Assembly: GCA_025966225.1 (NCBI GenBank)
Contig: JAOPVI010000423.1
Span: forward strand, 1 to 32,695
Direction of reading: 5' to 3'
Origin: Mycobacterium sp.
GTDB lineage: Bacteria; Actinomycetota; Actinomycetes; Mycobacteriales; Mycobacteriaceae
DNA length: 32,695 bases
Shown here in pieces: positions 1 through 8,076 of the stretch. The notes below the pieces were generated by a model, which was not told the DNA's origin, made no database searches, and saw only the letters and a list, made by a program, of their open reading frames with translations. How positions within the stretch are numbered: the first letter of the stretch is position 1; each line of letters starts with the position of its first letter. Position numbers and translations under genes: made by a program.

Positions 1-1
1 C

Positions 2-559
2 GTGTTCGTCGAAAGCTATCGCACCCGTAAGATCTCCAACCTGGGTCTGTCGCCCGAGGAACTGGCCGCCCGCCGCCCCGGCATCGTCTACGCCTCCGCA
101 CGCTGCTACAGCTACGACGGGCCGTGGCAGAATCGGGCCGGGTTCGACATGGAAGCCCTCTGCGTCACCGGGTTCACCACCGAAGAGGGCACTCCCGAGC
201 GGCCCGAGTTCCCCCCGACCCACGTCATGAACGACTACATCGCCGGCTACCTCGGCGCGGCTGGCATCCAAGCCGCCCTCATCCGCCGGGCCAGAGAGGG
301 CGGCAGCTACCACGTGCGCGTCAACCTGGCTCGTTGCGCGATGTGGTTCATGTCCCTGGGCAAATTCCACGAGAACGCCCCCACGCCGACCGGCCAGCAG
401 CACAAAATCCTGGCCCCCGACAGCATTACCGCCCAAACCCCGTATGGGGAACTCGTCCGACTCGCCCCACCCGTTGAGTTCTCCGAAACCAGGCCCTACT
501 GGCAAGACCCCGTACTGGTAGTGCGAGGGTCAAGCAAGGCGCAATGGAAAGACAGCTGA
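2..559 (+). CDS. CaiB/BaiF family (class III) CoA-transferase, 3' part only
   Basis: This is the C-terminal 185 residues of a class III CoA-transferase, which moves CoA between carboxylic acids, often in fatty-acid, carnitine or sterol side-chain metabolism. The visible segment SPEELAARRPGIVYASAR followed by YSYDGPW and GFDMEALCVTGF is the typical middle of the family. The later stretch TPYGELVRLAPPVEFSETRP is the usual C-terminal signature, so the 3' end appears intact. The start and the catalytic Asp region lie upstream of the window. Substrate cannot be read from the sequence. No obvious partner gene follows; the next gene begins about 150 bases downstream and encodes an unrelated exported protein. 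Confidence 0.85.
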   Translation: MFVESYRTRKISNLGLSPEELAARRPGIVYASARCYSYDGPWQNRAGFDMEALCVTGFTTEEGTPERPEFPPTHVMNDYIAGYLGAAGIQAALIRRAREGGSYHVRVNLARCAMWFMSLGKFHENAPTPTGQQHKILAPDSITAQTPYGELVRLAPPVEFSETRPYWQDPVLVVRGSSKAQWKDS

Positions 560-715
560 CTCCTCGGGTCGTGCGCAACTAGAGGCCCGACCGCACGCTC
601 AGGTCGTCGACCGCCCGCCGGGACCGGGTCGCGATGGCCGAGCCGCTGCGCAGATAGCAAAGTCGTGCCGTAGCATTCGCCCCGGTCGGGCGAACGAATT
701 CAAGGGGTGGCATCG

Positions 716-2068
716 GTGGGGAATTCTGGTGGCAGGCATCGCGCTGCGCGCGTGAAGAGAACAGTGCCAATAGCGGGTGCGGCCGGTGCGGCCGGCGTAG
801 TCGCCGCGGCGGGCGCGGCGGTCATGGGTTTGACGCCGACGATCGCGGCCAGCCCTGCGCTGATGGCTGATATCTACTACCTACCCGGCACCAAGATCGG
901 CACCGTCCGCTCGCCGGCGCAGTCGAAGGACTTTGCGCTGGACATTTCCGACGCTGCGGGGCAGCCCCTCGCGGGCGGCAAGTACACCGAGATCGTTTAC
1001 CCAGCCTCGATCGCGCCGTTCTCCACCGGCGGGCTGAGCGATCCGACCTGGAACGACTCGGTCGCCACCGGCCTAACGAATCTGACGGCGGCCGATCCGC
1101 GGAGCGGGGACACCATCACCGGGTACTCGCAGGGCGCCGTGGTCGCGACCGAATACAAGCGCGCGAACCCGGACAGTGGCATCAACTACGTCTTGGTCGA
1201 GAATCCCAACCGGCCCAACGGTGGCGTCCTCGAACGCTTCGACGGACTGACCGTGCCGATCCTCAACATCACGTTCAACGGCGCGACGCCCGTCAACAAC
1301 AGCCCAACGGCTAGCGGTTACACGGTCGACATCTCCCGCCAGTACGACGGCTGGTCGGACTTCCCCGCCTATCCGCTCAACGTGCTGGCCGACGCCAACG
1401 CGATCGCGGGCATCTACTACCTGCACGGCAGCACCCAGGATCTGGGCGATAGCGCGCTCGATGGCTTGAATACCAAGGGCCCGATGTACTACCAGGTGCA
1501 TGGCGATACCACCTACTACCTGATTCCGACCGACGAGCTGCCCATCCTGATGCCGTTCAACGGCATCGTCCCGGACCCCGTGCTGAAAGCGCTCGACCCC
1601 CCGCTGCGGTACCTCGTCGAACTCGGTTATGACAGAGCCGATTACAGCACTCCAACCCCAGCCGGTCTGGTGCCGAACCTCAATCCGGTCACCGTCGCGA
1701 CTGGGCTGGGCGCGGCGACCGTGCAGGGCGTCGAGACCGGTCTGGCCGCGACTGGCGTTGCGGCCCCGGCCATCGGCAACGCCACGGTCGCCCAGTCGCC
1801 GGCGGCTTCGACGCCAACCGCGCTCGGCGTCACCAAGGCCCTTCCGAAGCCCGATGTGCCGAAAATCCATGTGCCGAAGCTGATTCCGCCGAAGCGGGAG
1901 ACTACCGTCTCGCCGATGTCGAATGCGCTCACGGCATCGAAGCCGACCACGAAGGCCGGGAATGCCGGCCCGGTCAAGTCGATCCAGTCGGCGATCAAGT
2001 CCCTTTCGAAGAACCTGGCCCCGAAGGCCAAGCCTGCGGCGGCCAAAGACCCGTCCAGCGACTCCTAA
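716..2068 (+). CDS. Secreted PE-PPE domain serine hydrolase-like protein
   Basis: The PE-PPE domain is an alpha/beta serine hydrolase fold found in mycobacterial exported esterase or lipase-like proteins. The nucleophile elbow is GYSQGA, with the Ser near residue 138. After GTG-716 there is a basic start followed by an Ala/Gly-rich hydrophobic segment ending near TIAASPALMA, consistent with an export signal. There is no PE or PPE N-terminal domain, so the hydrolase stands alone behind a signal peptide. The C-terminal 100 residues are low-complexity and rich in Pro, Lys, Ala and Ser. I chose GTG-716 because AAGGGG at 702-707 sits 8 bases upstream; GTG-707 is too close to it and GTG-752 is another option. 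The gene is about 450 codons and stands alone on this strand. Confidence 0.85.
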   Translation: MGNSGGRHRAARVKRTVPIAGAAGAAGVVAAAGAAVMGLTPTIAASPALMADIYYLPGTKIGTVRSPAQSKDFALDISDAAGQPLAGGKYTEIVYPASIAPFSTGGLSDPTWNDSVATGLTNLTAADPRSGDTITGYSQGAVVATEYKRANPDSGINYVLVENPNRPNGGVLERFDGLTVPILNITFNGATPVNNSPTASGYTVDISRQYDGWSDFPAYPLNVLADANAIAGIYYLHGSTQDLGDSALDGLNTKGPMYYQVHGDTTYYLIPTDELPILMPFNGIVPDPVLKALDPPLRYLVELGYDRADYSTPTPAGLVPNLNPVTVATGLGAATVQGVETGLAATGVAAPAIGNATVAQSPAASTPTALGVTKALPKPDVPKIHVPKLIPPKRETTVSPMSNALTASKPTTKAGNAGPVKSIQSAIKSLSKNLAPKAKPAAAKDPSSDS

Positions 2069-2084
2069 CCGTCGGCACTGCCAG

Positions 2085-2100
2085 CCCCGAACGGTCGGGG
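2085..2100 (+). terminator. Small terminator-like hairpin after the PE-PPE gene
   Basis: CCCCGA at 2085-2090 pairs perfectly with TCGGGG at 2095-2100 around an ACGG loop, 17 bases after the stop. No U-tract follows, which is common in mycobacterial terminators but also weakens the call. Confidence 0.35.
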
Positions 2101-2235
2101 TGCGCGTGAGTTCACCGAGCCCCAGCTCGTCGGGCGAGGTCACCGGTTGGCGGTCTCGTCGCCGTCCGCGCCAAACCGACTGCGCCGCAGGCGGTCGCGA
2201 CCCGACAGACTACGACCTAGGAGTGCACGACCTCG

Positions 2236-3204
2236 ATGATTAGATCGACAATCGCCGTCATGCTGGCTGCTTCGCTGATCCTGACGGGTTGCCAGGATTC
2301 CGAGCGGGCCGCCGGCGCAGCGGGCTATCCCGCAGGACCTGTGACGATGACGGCAGGAGCCAACCCGGGGAGCGGATTCGACATCACGATCCGCGCGGTG
2401 GTCGAAACCCTGCAAAAGGAAGAGATCGTCGACGTGCCGCTCCCCGTGCAGAATCGGCCAGGCGCGAGCGGGGCGGAATTTCTTGCCACCATGGTGGAGC
2501 GGTACAAGGGCGATGACGACCAGGTCTCGGTCACGTCCCTGTCGATGATGATGAACGAGCTGCGTGGCCAGTCCAAGTACGGGTACGACGACGTCACCAT
2601 GATCGCCCGTTTGATGACCGAGTACTTCGTCGTGATCACTCGCCCCGACTCCGGGTTCAAGAATCTCAATGACATCATGACGGCGATCAAGGCCGACCCT
2701 GCCCGCGTCGCAGTCGGTGCCGCCCACGACGACGAGGCACCGTTCGACCTATTGGTGTCGGCAGCAGGCGGTGACGCTTCATCCATCCACTACGTCACCC
2801 ACGAGGGCGGCGGCGACCAGAGCACCGCGCTCCACAATGGCGAGCTCGACGTTGCGATCGGCGGCGTTAGTGAATTCATCAGCCAGGTCAAGTCGGGAGA
2901 CCTCAGGGCGCTCGGTGTGCTGGCCGAGAAACCGTTGCCAGGTCTTGACGCTCCCACCGCCAAGGAGCAGGGACTCGACGTCACCCTCTCCAACTGGCGA
3001 GGACTCTATGGGCCGCCGGACATGCCGAAGGCCGCAGTCGTGTACTGGCAGGAGGCGCTCGGCAAGATGGTGGAGACACGCACCTGGAAGCAGATCGCGG
3101 AACGAAGCCAGTTCACCACCACTTTCATGATCGGTGACGAGTTCCAAACTTTCCTGACGAAGACCCAGGCGGAGGTCAAGGCTGCCCTCGAAGAGGCGAA
3201 ATGA
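2236..3204 (+). CDS. TctC/Bug-family solute-binding lipoprotein
   Basis: It resembles the extracytoplasmic binding subunit of tripartite tricarboxylate transporters. The signal peptide ends in lipobox LTGC with the lipidated Cys at residue 19. The family pattern is visible in order: AGANPGSGFDITIRAVVE near the N-terminus, the NRPGASG loop, YDDVTMIARL, and a late segment (GDLRALGVLAEKPLPG, then LSNWRGLYGPPDMP) typical of Bug proteins. At 322 residues it has normal family length. AGGAG lies at 2219-2223, rather far from the ATG. No TctA or TctB membrane gene is next to it, so it is either an orphan receptor or works with a transporter encoded elsewhere. Ligand unknown; carboxylates are usual for the family. 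Confidence 0.85.
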   Translation: MIRSTIAVMLAASLILTGCQDSERAAGAAGYPAGPVTMTAGANPGSGFDITIRAVVETLQKEEIVDVPLPVQNRPGASGAEFLATMVERYKGDDDQVSVTSLSMMMNELRGQSKYGYDDVTMIARLMTEYFVVITRPDSGFKNLNDIMTAIKADPARVAVGAAHDDEAPFDLLVSAAGGDASSIHYVTHEGGGDQSTALHNGELDVAIGGVSEFISQVKSGDLRALGVLAEKPLPGLDAPTAKEQGLDVTLSNWRGLYGPPDMPKAAVVYWQEALGKMVETRTWKQIAERSQFTTTFMIGDEFQTFLTKTQAEVKAALEEAK

Positions 3205-3258
3205 CTCTGGCGCAAGGACGACCGATCGGAACTGCCTCCGAGTGAGCGCGGCACGTCT

Positions 3259-3591
3259 TCAAGCCCAAGTCCCTTTGCGCCCGTGAGCAATCGCGAAGCC
3301 CTCGTAGAGCGGTCTCATGAACTTGCGAGAGAACCGAAAGCGTAGATTGTCGAAGGCGTAATGGAAGTCATCGTGCACCATTCGGAAACCGCGTTCGCTC
3401 ATTTCGTACTGCGCCAAGATGCGATCCAACTCAGATTGATCCCAGGGATCGTCCCGCGCCGCTGTACTCAGATCTTCGTAGGCCACGGACAGCCAGTCCG
3501 TACCGAAGGGCTCGGTCACCCGGCCGCGTTCTCGCTGGCGCCCTAGGTTCGGTTCGAGAAACTCTTCAACTGCAAACCCCATCCCCGGCAT
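3259..3591 (-). CDS. Hypothetical protein, N-terminus possibly frameshifted
   Basis: I do not recognise this 110-residue protein. Its composition looks genuinely coding (acidic and aromatic, for example VAYEDLSTAARDDPW and MVHDDFHYAFDNLRFRF). It runs convergent to the TctC-like gene. No ribosome site precedes ATG-3591. Just upstream, another frame reads a protein-like stretch (VKRISNVVPIDLDAGDG, with a possible GTG start at 3664) that ends a few bases after this start. The two frames meet in a GGGGATGGGG run, so a one-base indel there may have split a longer gene of about 135 codons. Function unknown. Confidence 0.5.
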   Translation of the reverse strand: MPGMGFAVEEFLEPNLGRQRERGRVTEPFGTDWLSVAYEDLSTAARDDPWDQSELDRILAQYEMSERGFRMVHDDFHYAFDNLRFRFSRKFMRPLYEGFAIAHGRKGTWA

Positions 3592-3838
3592 CGAGATCGA
3601 TCGGCACGACGTTGGAGATCCGCTTCACTTCGGCGGCGCCAATGGCCGGCGAGCATGCATCCACAAGCTTGGTTACACAATCGTGGGTTGCTCGCTGTCG
3701 GCCATTTTCGCAATTCGACGAATGGTTGGCGTTCGTGGCCCGGCACATTTCCAGCACATTCCCAGATTTCCCCCATTTCGCGGCGCGACGCACCGATAAT
3801 TTCTTGCCGGGTCATAATCGCATTACGCCGTTGTAGCT

Positions 3839-4798
3839 TTATTGCGGGTGGGTCACCAGGTAGTCGGCGACGGGGATCGGTGACGTCGCGGCGTAACCGA
3901 TCGGGAGCAGTACGTCACCGGAAGTCGTGTAGTAGTAGACGTCCCACCTGTAATAGCCGGCGAACGCTGCGGGGTCGGCCGCAAGCACCGCCGCATAGTC
4001 GTTGACCGCCTGTACGTATTCGTTGGCATTGTTGTACCGGTAGATGGCGTGATCACGATCGTCGGCGAAGCCATTGGCGGCCAGGTAGCGGCCGGCCGCC
4101 ATGATGCTGTCGTGGGCCGAGTGGATGTCGCCGCCCTCGGCGTAGGCGGCGAATGTCGAGGGCAAGAACTGCATGGGACCTTGGGCGCCTGCAGTACTCA
4201 CACCGTTGATGCTCCCGAAGCGGGTCTCGATCAGGTTGATTGCGGCAAGGTAGTTCCAGCCGACACCCGAAGCTGACTCCGCCTCGCGGTAGTAACCCAG
4301 TAGCGCCTCGGCCGGAGCCGGAGCATCGACGCGCCACGCCGGCAGCGTGTCCTTGAGGTGGGCCATCGCGGTGAGCTGCCGGCGGGCGTCGACATTGCGG
4401 TCGTAGACCTCGAGCAACGGCGAAGGGATTCTGGGTCGCGTGACTACGTCCCATTCGGGGTGGCGCCCGATGGCGCGGTAGGCAGCCTGCTGCCGGTGCG
4501 CCGCCGCTACCAGCGTTGCCTCCGGTGTTGACGGATCACGCAGCGCTTGCTCGTCGGCGACGACGTCGTCGGCCAGCTGCGCGGGGTCCGTTGCGAGCTG
4601 CGGATGCGCGCCCGTAGTTCCTCCTGTGGCCGTTGTCGGATCGTCCAGCATGATCACGCCGACCGATCCGGTGCCGGCGACCGTGGTAGCGGTTGGTGGC
4701 GGTGTCGGGGGCGAACAACCGACCAGTGTCAACACGATCGTGGCGAGCACGAGCAGGTCGCCGCGCCGCTGAGCGGCGACTATCTGGTTGCGGCGCAC
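3839..4798 (-). CDS. Lytic transglycosylase (SLT domain) lipoprotein
   Basis: The predicted role is cleavage of the peptidoglycan glycan backbone outside the membrane. GTG-4798 is preceded by AAGGAG six bases away. A signal peptide ends in lipobox LVGC with Cys-28, followed by a Pro/Thr-rich linker. The SLT domain lies in the second half: GVGWNYLAAINLIETRFG contains the catalytic Glu in the IET motif, followed by the conserved STAGAQGPMQFLPSTF and then YNNANEYVQAV. The C-terminal tail ends in YYYTTSGDVLLPIGY. It is 319 residues, normal for exported actinobacterial SLT lipoproteins. It is divergent from the DUF732 gene, with 161 bases between the two starts. Confidence 0.88.
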   Translation of the reverse strand: MRRNQIVAAQRRGDLLVLATIVLTLVGCSPPTPPPTATTVAGTGSVGVIMLDDPTTATGGTTGAHPQLATDPAQLADDVVADEQALRDPSTPEATLVAAAHRQQAAYRAIGRHPEWDVVTRPRIPSPLLEVYDRNVDARRQLTAMAHLKDTLPAWRVDAPAPAEALLGYYREAESASGVGWNYLAAINLIETRFGSINGVSTAGAQGPMQFLPSTFAAYAEGGDIHSAHDSIMAAGRYLAANGFADDRDHAIYRYNNANEYVQAVNDYAAVLAADPAAFAGYYRWDVYYYTTSGDVLLPIGYAATSPIPVADYLVTHPQ

Positions 4799-4959
4799 TC
4801 GTGCTCCTTCGTCCGACGGGCCGAAATTTCTGATCAGAGCCTATGCGCCGAGTTTCAAGGATTTGCCAGCTTGGACCATCGGGCGTCGCTCATCAATTGC
4901 GAAAGCACCCAGCGAATGGCAAGTCGTGATCTACGGTGCTGTGAAGTAGGAGGTAGCCA

Positions 4960-5244
4960 ATGAGGGTCTTAGGCGCAGTGAGTCTCGCTGCTGGCATCGC
5001 CATCGGAGTCGCAGTCGCACCGCCCGCGGCGGCCAATCAGAACGACTACCTGGCCCAGGTCCAGATCAAGCATCCAAACCTGAGCTCCGAGGTGCTGTTG
5101 AACGAGGGCTACAAAGTGTGCCGATACGTCAGCGCCGGGAGGCCCTCGTCCCAAGCGATCACCATGGTGGTGCAGGACCTGGGCATCTCGGTGGCTGCGG
5201 CGACGGATGTCGGTTCGGCGGCAATCGAGCAGCTTGATTGCTGA
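4960..5244 (+). CDS. DUF732 small exported protein
   Basis: This 94-residue mycobacterial family protein has a signal peptide (VSLAAGIAIGVAVAPPAAA) and a helical DUF732 domain. The domain contains two Cys residues, in YKVCRYV and at the C-terminal IEQLDC, which probably form the family's disulfide. A strong AGGAGG at 4948-4953 sits six bases before the ATG and fixes the start. Function of the family is not established; it is exported and likely acts in the cell envelope. The gene is monocistronic in appearance. Confidence 0.85.
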   Translation: MRVLGAVSLAAGIAIGVAVAPPAAANQNDYLAQVQIKHPNLSSEVLLNEGYKVCRYVSAGRPSSQAITMVVQDLGISVAAATDVGSAAIEQLDC

Positions 5245-5341
5245 GCGCCTCGTGCACGATGTCGTCGGCGCGCGCCTGACGGGCTGGAGGTGCGGGGCCA
5301 ATCTGGTGGCAGGTGACGCGACTGCCTCTTATGGTTAGCCG

Positions 5342-6698
5342 GTGGAGGGGACGCCGTTCGGCCGATATCGGGTGGTATCGCTGTTGGGCCGAGGCGGCAT
5401 GGGCGAAGTGCCCTCAACGCCGCCCACCGCGTCGGGCTGGTGCACCGCGACGTCAAACCGTCGAACATCTTGGTGACCGAGGACGACTTCGCGTACCTCA
5501 TTGATTTCGGGATCGCCATTGCGGCCGAGGCGACCAAGCTGACCAGCACCGGCGCGACGATCGGCACCTTGGCCTACATGGCGCCCGAGCGCTTCACCAA
5601 GGACCGCGCCGATGCGCGCGCCGACACCTACGCGTTGACGTGTGTGTTGCATGAGTGTCTGACTGGGTCCCAGCCCTTTCCGGGCGACAGTTTGGAACGC
5701 CAGGTCGCCGGCCATCTCACAATGCCTCCGCCACGGCCGTCGACGATGCAGCCCGGGGTGTCAGCTCAGATGGACCAGGTCATCGCGACGGGCATGGCCA
5801 AGAATCCCGACGACCGGTACGCCACGACCAAAGACCTGGCGGCTGCCGCTCGTGCCGCCCTGGCCATGCCAGGCCAGCCCGACCAGTTCGCCCCCGCCAT
5901 GAATTGGGCACCGTCGGTACCCGATTGGCCTGCGCAGGCGCCCCTTTCGTATTCCGGCACGTCGCCGAGCGGCCCGTCAACCCGCGTACCCACTCGAGGT
6001 CGGGGGCCTGACGAACCCGCGCCGTGGCCGCCAATCCCGATGCCGATGGCGGACTCGCAACCCCTGCAGCCAGGGCGGCCGTGGTGGCAGGGTCCGGCCA
6101 TCCTGATCCCGGCCGCCCTACTGGCGCTCATCGTCGTCATCGTCGTCGCCGCAGTCGTCGTCCTAGGTAGACAAGACGAAACGCCAAGCGGTCGGGGCTC
6201 GCAAGCACCAGCCCGCACGACCGGCCGTCCGCACCGAGCCCGCGTCCGTCGGTCACCATCTCGTCCGCGCCGGGCGGTACCTCGTCCGCGTCGGCCCCGA
6301 CCACCTCCGCACCGGTTCAGCTGCAAACGTCCGATGGGCTGAGCGGCCTGCTGGCCAGCATGCGCGACAAGTTCGGGGACACGATGGGATACCGGTTGGT
6401 CGTCTACCCCGACTACGCGATAACCGATCGTGTCGACGCCAAGAACAGTCACGTCAAGCAGGGCTACATGTATCGGGGCAGCGCCTGGAGCAGCTGGACG
6501 CCCGCGATGTCGACGACGCCCTTCGACTTTCTCGCCGATCTCGGCGCGATCAACGTGGCCGCGGTGACCGCGACATTGGCGGGTTCGGCCCAACCAATGG
6601 GTGCGCCTGACGGCACCTCCGCCTACATGATCATCGAAGGTGTGCGGGCCAGGAGGCGCCACGTGTGGCCGCGATCGGCGCCAGCATTGACCGCCTAG
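5342..6698 (+). pseudogene. PknE/PknF-type transmembrane Ser/Thr kinase, N-lobe deleted and frameshifted
   Basis: A normal kinase start is readable from GTG-5342 (GRYRVVSLLGRGGMGEV, the glycine-rich loop). At about 5410 the text jumps directly, in another frame, to the alpha-E helix and catalytic loop (LNAAHRVGLVHRDVKPSN). The ATP-binding Lys, helix C with its Glu, and the hinge, roughly 95 residues, are missing. The C-lobe that remains has the DFG motif (LIDFGIAIA) and the APE motif (YMAPERF). A Pro-rich linker and one membrane segment (LLALIVVIVVAAVVVLG) follow. A second shift near 6193, in a GGGG run, moves into the frame encoding the outer domain (GLLASMRDKFGDTMGYRLVV and after). The very 3' end may be shifted again. 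An active kinase cannot be made from this text. Confidence 0.85.
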
Positions 6699-6716
6699 TT
6701 ACTGCCGTTCATGTGG

Positions 6717-7190
6717 TCAGCAGCACGACGGGGCGGCGGCATCATCGGTGGGTCGGGCGGAACCGCCACCGCAGACACCGCCGTCGACCGGCGCGTCCAC
6801 GTGCTGCGGGCTGGTGCCGAAGGTGTCGGAATCTGCCAGGACGGTGTAGACCTCCCACTTCTCCCCGTCGGGACCAGTGACCCAGACCTTGTCCTGGGAG
6901 GCAAAGCAACACGTGCTGCCCAGCTCCTCGTCGGTGAACAGTCCCTCCCCGGTCAGTCGGGCGATCTCGGCATGCACCACTTCGCTCGAATCGACCTCGA
7001 CGCCAAGGTGATTGACACTGCCGCCCTTACCCGGGATTTCCAGCAGCACGAGCTTCAACGATGGCTCGGCGACGGCGAAGTTGGCGTAGCCCGGCTTGCG
7101 TTTGGCGGGTGCGACCCCGAACAGTTTCGAGTAGAACGTCACCGCTGCGTCGAGATCATCGACGTTGAGGGCAAGTTGGACGCGCGACAT
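6717..7190 (-). CDS. cadI: CadI/ArsI-family VOC metalloprotein
   Basis: It begins MSRVQLALNVDDLDAAVTFY and contains GYANFAVAEPSLKLVLLE, NHLGVEV, the vicinal cysteine pair in STCCFASQDKVWV, and DGEKWEVYTVLADS. This is nearly the text of mycobacterial cadmium-induced protein CadI. The related ArsI enzymes use the Cys pair to bind trivalent organoarsenicals and cleave the C-As bond; whether CadI does so is not established. The C-terminal tail carries further Cys residues (VCGGG and a final CC). GGAGG at 7196-7200 sits five bases before ATG-7190, which I prefer to GTG-7202. It is divergent from an ArsR-type regulator, with operator-like repeats between them. Confidence 0.9.
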   Translation of the reverse strand: MSRVQLALNVDDLDAAVTFYSKLFGVAPAKRKPGYANFAVAEPSLKLVLLEIPGKGGSVNHLGVEVDSSEVVHAEIARLTGEGLFTDEELGSTCCFASQDKVWVTGPDGEKWEVYTVLADSDTFGTSPQHVDAPVDGGVCGGGSARPTDDAAAPSCC

Positions 7191-7206
7191 GATGACCTCC
7201 ACATCT

Positions 7207-7226
7207 AGTTCGACTTATGTCGAACT
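7207..7226. promoter_or_regulatory. Perfect 8-bp inverted repeat upstream of cadI
   Basis: AGTTCGAC (7207-7214) and GTCGAACT (7219-7226) are perfect reverse complements around a TTAT spacer. The site lies 17-36 bases before the cadI ATG, in the spacer shared with the ArsR-type gene. Position and symmetry suggest an operator. Confidence 0.55.
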
Positions 7227-7252
7227 CCATGGCATCGATACTGACGACCTCT

Positions 7253-7266
7253 TTGATATATGTCAA
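7253..7266. promoter_or_regulatory. ArsR/SmtB-like operator palindrome overlapping a -35 box
   Basis: TTGATATATGTCAA is an imperfect 6-2-6 palindrome (one mismatch) of the TTGA/TCAA type common for ArsR-SmtB regulators, in an AT-rich patch unusual for this genome. Read on the minus strand it contains a perfect TTGACA, a possible -35 box for cadI. It ends 21 bases before the regulator's ATG, so it could serve autoregulation as well. Confidence 0.55.
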
Positions 7267-7287
7267 TGGCTCTGGCACGATCAGCGC

Positions 7288-7644
7288 ATGCCTAAGACGC
7301 TGCCGACGGTCGACATCTCCGCACCGGTCTGCTGCGCACCGCTGGCCGCCGGCCCGCTCGACGACGATGCGGCGCTCGAAATTGCGTTGCGGCTCAAGGC
7401 CTTGGCAGATCCGGTCCGGGTAAAGCTGGTCTCACTGCTGTTCAGCTCGACCGACGGCGACGTGTGTAGTTGCGACCTGGCCGCTGCGGTCGGCTTGAGT
7501 GAATCGACCGTGAGCCATCATCTGACTCAGCTCCGTCGAGCCGGTCTGGTCGAATCCGAGCGGTGTGGGATGAACGTCTACCACCGGCCCCGGCGCGATG
7601 CCCTCATCGCGCTGTGCTCGGTCCTGGATCCCAACTGCTGCTGA
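7288..7644 (+). CDS. ArsR/SmtB-family metal(loid)-sensing repressor
   Basis: This 118-residue winged-helix repressor has RLKALADPVRVKLVSLLF, then the recognition region VGLSESTVSHHLTQLRRAGLV, and a wing (ERCGMNVYHRP). Candidate metal ligands are the N-terminal pair in APVCCAPLAAG, the CxC in DVCSCDLAAA (the position used by As/Sb-sensing ArsR), and the C-terminal DPNCC. Family members release the operator on binding As(III), Sb(III), Cd or similar ions. I chose ATG-7288 because the homologous part begins there (MPKTLPTVDISAP). It is divergent from cadI, the arrangement known for the Rv2640c-cadI pair in M. tuberculosis, and probably controls both genes. A local Cys-rich gene at 8077 may share this control (inference). 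Confidence 0.9.
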   Translation: MPKTLPTVDISAPVCCAPLAAGPLDDDAALEIALRLKALADPVRVKLVSLLFSSTDGDVCSCDLAAAVGLSESTVSHHLTQLRRAGLVESERCGMNVYHRPRRDALIALCSVLDPNCC

Positions 7645-7724
7645 CGCCTAGGCTGAACACGTGGTCGTCCCTCGGCTACACCGTCCAGGTCGGTCGCCGG
7701 CCGCTCACGTCGAGTATTTCGGGC

Positions 7725-8066
7725 ATGCTCGATTCGCTGGCTGAGGACGCAATTGCGCTTGTCGGCAACAAGTCTCGCGCCATCCTTGGCATCGCGGGTA
7801 GCCCTGGCGTCGGGAAGTCGACCTTGGTCGAACAGCTTTTGGTGCGGATTCGGGCGATCATGGGGGAGCAGTGGGCGGCCCACGTGCCCATGGACGTTTC
7901 CACCTGGCCGACGTCCAACTCGAGCGGCTTGGTGTCCGCGACCGCAAGGGGGCCGCCCGAGACATTTGACGCCGACGGCTACGCGCAACTGCTGCTGTCG
8001 ACCACCGCCGTCAAGGCCGATCGCATCGTCGTCAACAACGCTGCCGGTCCATTCGTCAGCGAGTAA
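7725..8066 (+). pseudogene. P-loop nucleoside/sugar-type kinase remnant with two frameshifts
   Basis: From ATG-7725 a P-loop kinase of the uridine/pantothenate-kinase-like family is readable: RAILGIAGSPGVGKSTLVEQL is the Walker A region and HVPMD is the start of the next strand. After MD a one-base loss moves the expected GFHLADVQLERLGVRDRKGA into another frame (about 7894-7950). One extra base in the GGGGGCCG run then restores the frame at PETFDADGYAQLL. The remaining text ends early with VKADRIVVNNAAGPFVSE, so about half of the usual protein is also missing. The annotated frame still reads through with altered residues, but a working kinase is unlikely. Confidence 0.7.
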
Positions 8067-8076
8067 AGCGTGGGGT

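Noticed and set aside
579-770. Minus-strand ORF of 63 codons before the PE-PPE gene
   Set aside because: Arg/Ser-rich text without a family, no ribosome site, and overlap with the start and RBS of a well-supported gene.
1073-2143. Long minus-strand ORF opposite the PE-PPE gene
   Set aside because: Arg/Gly/Asp-rich shadow typical of GC-rich DNA; the plus strand has clear domain motifs.
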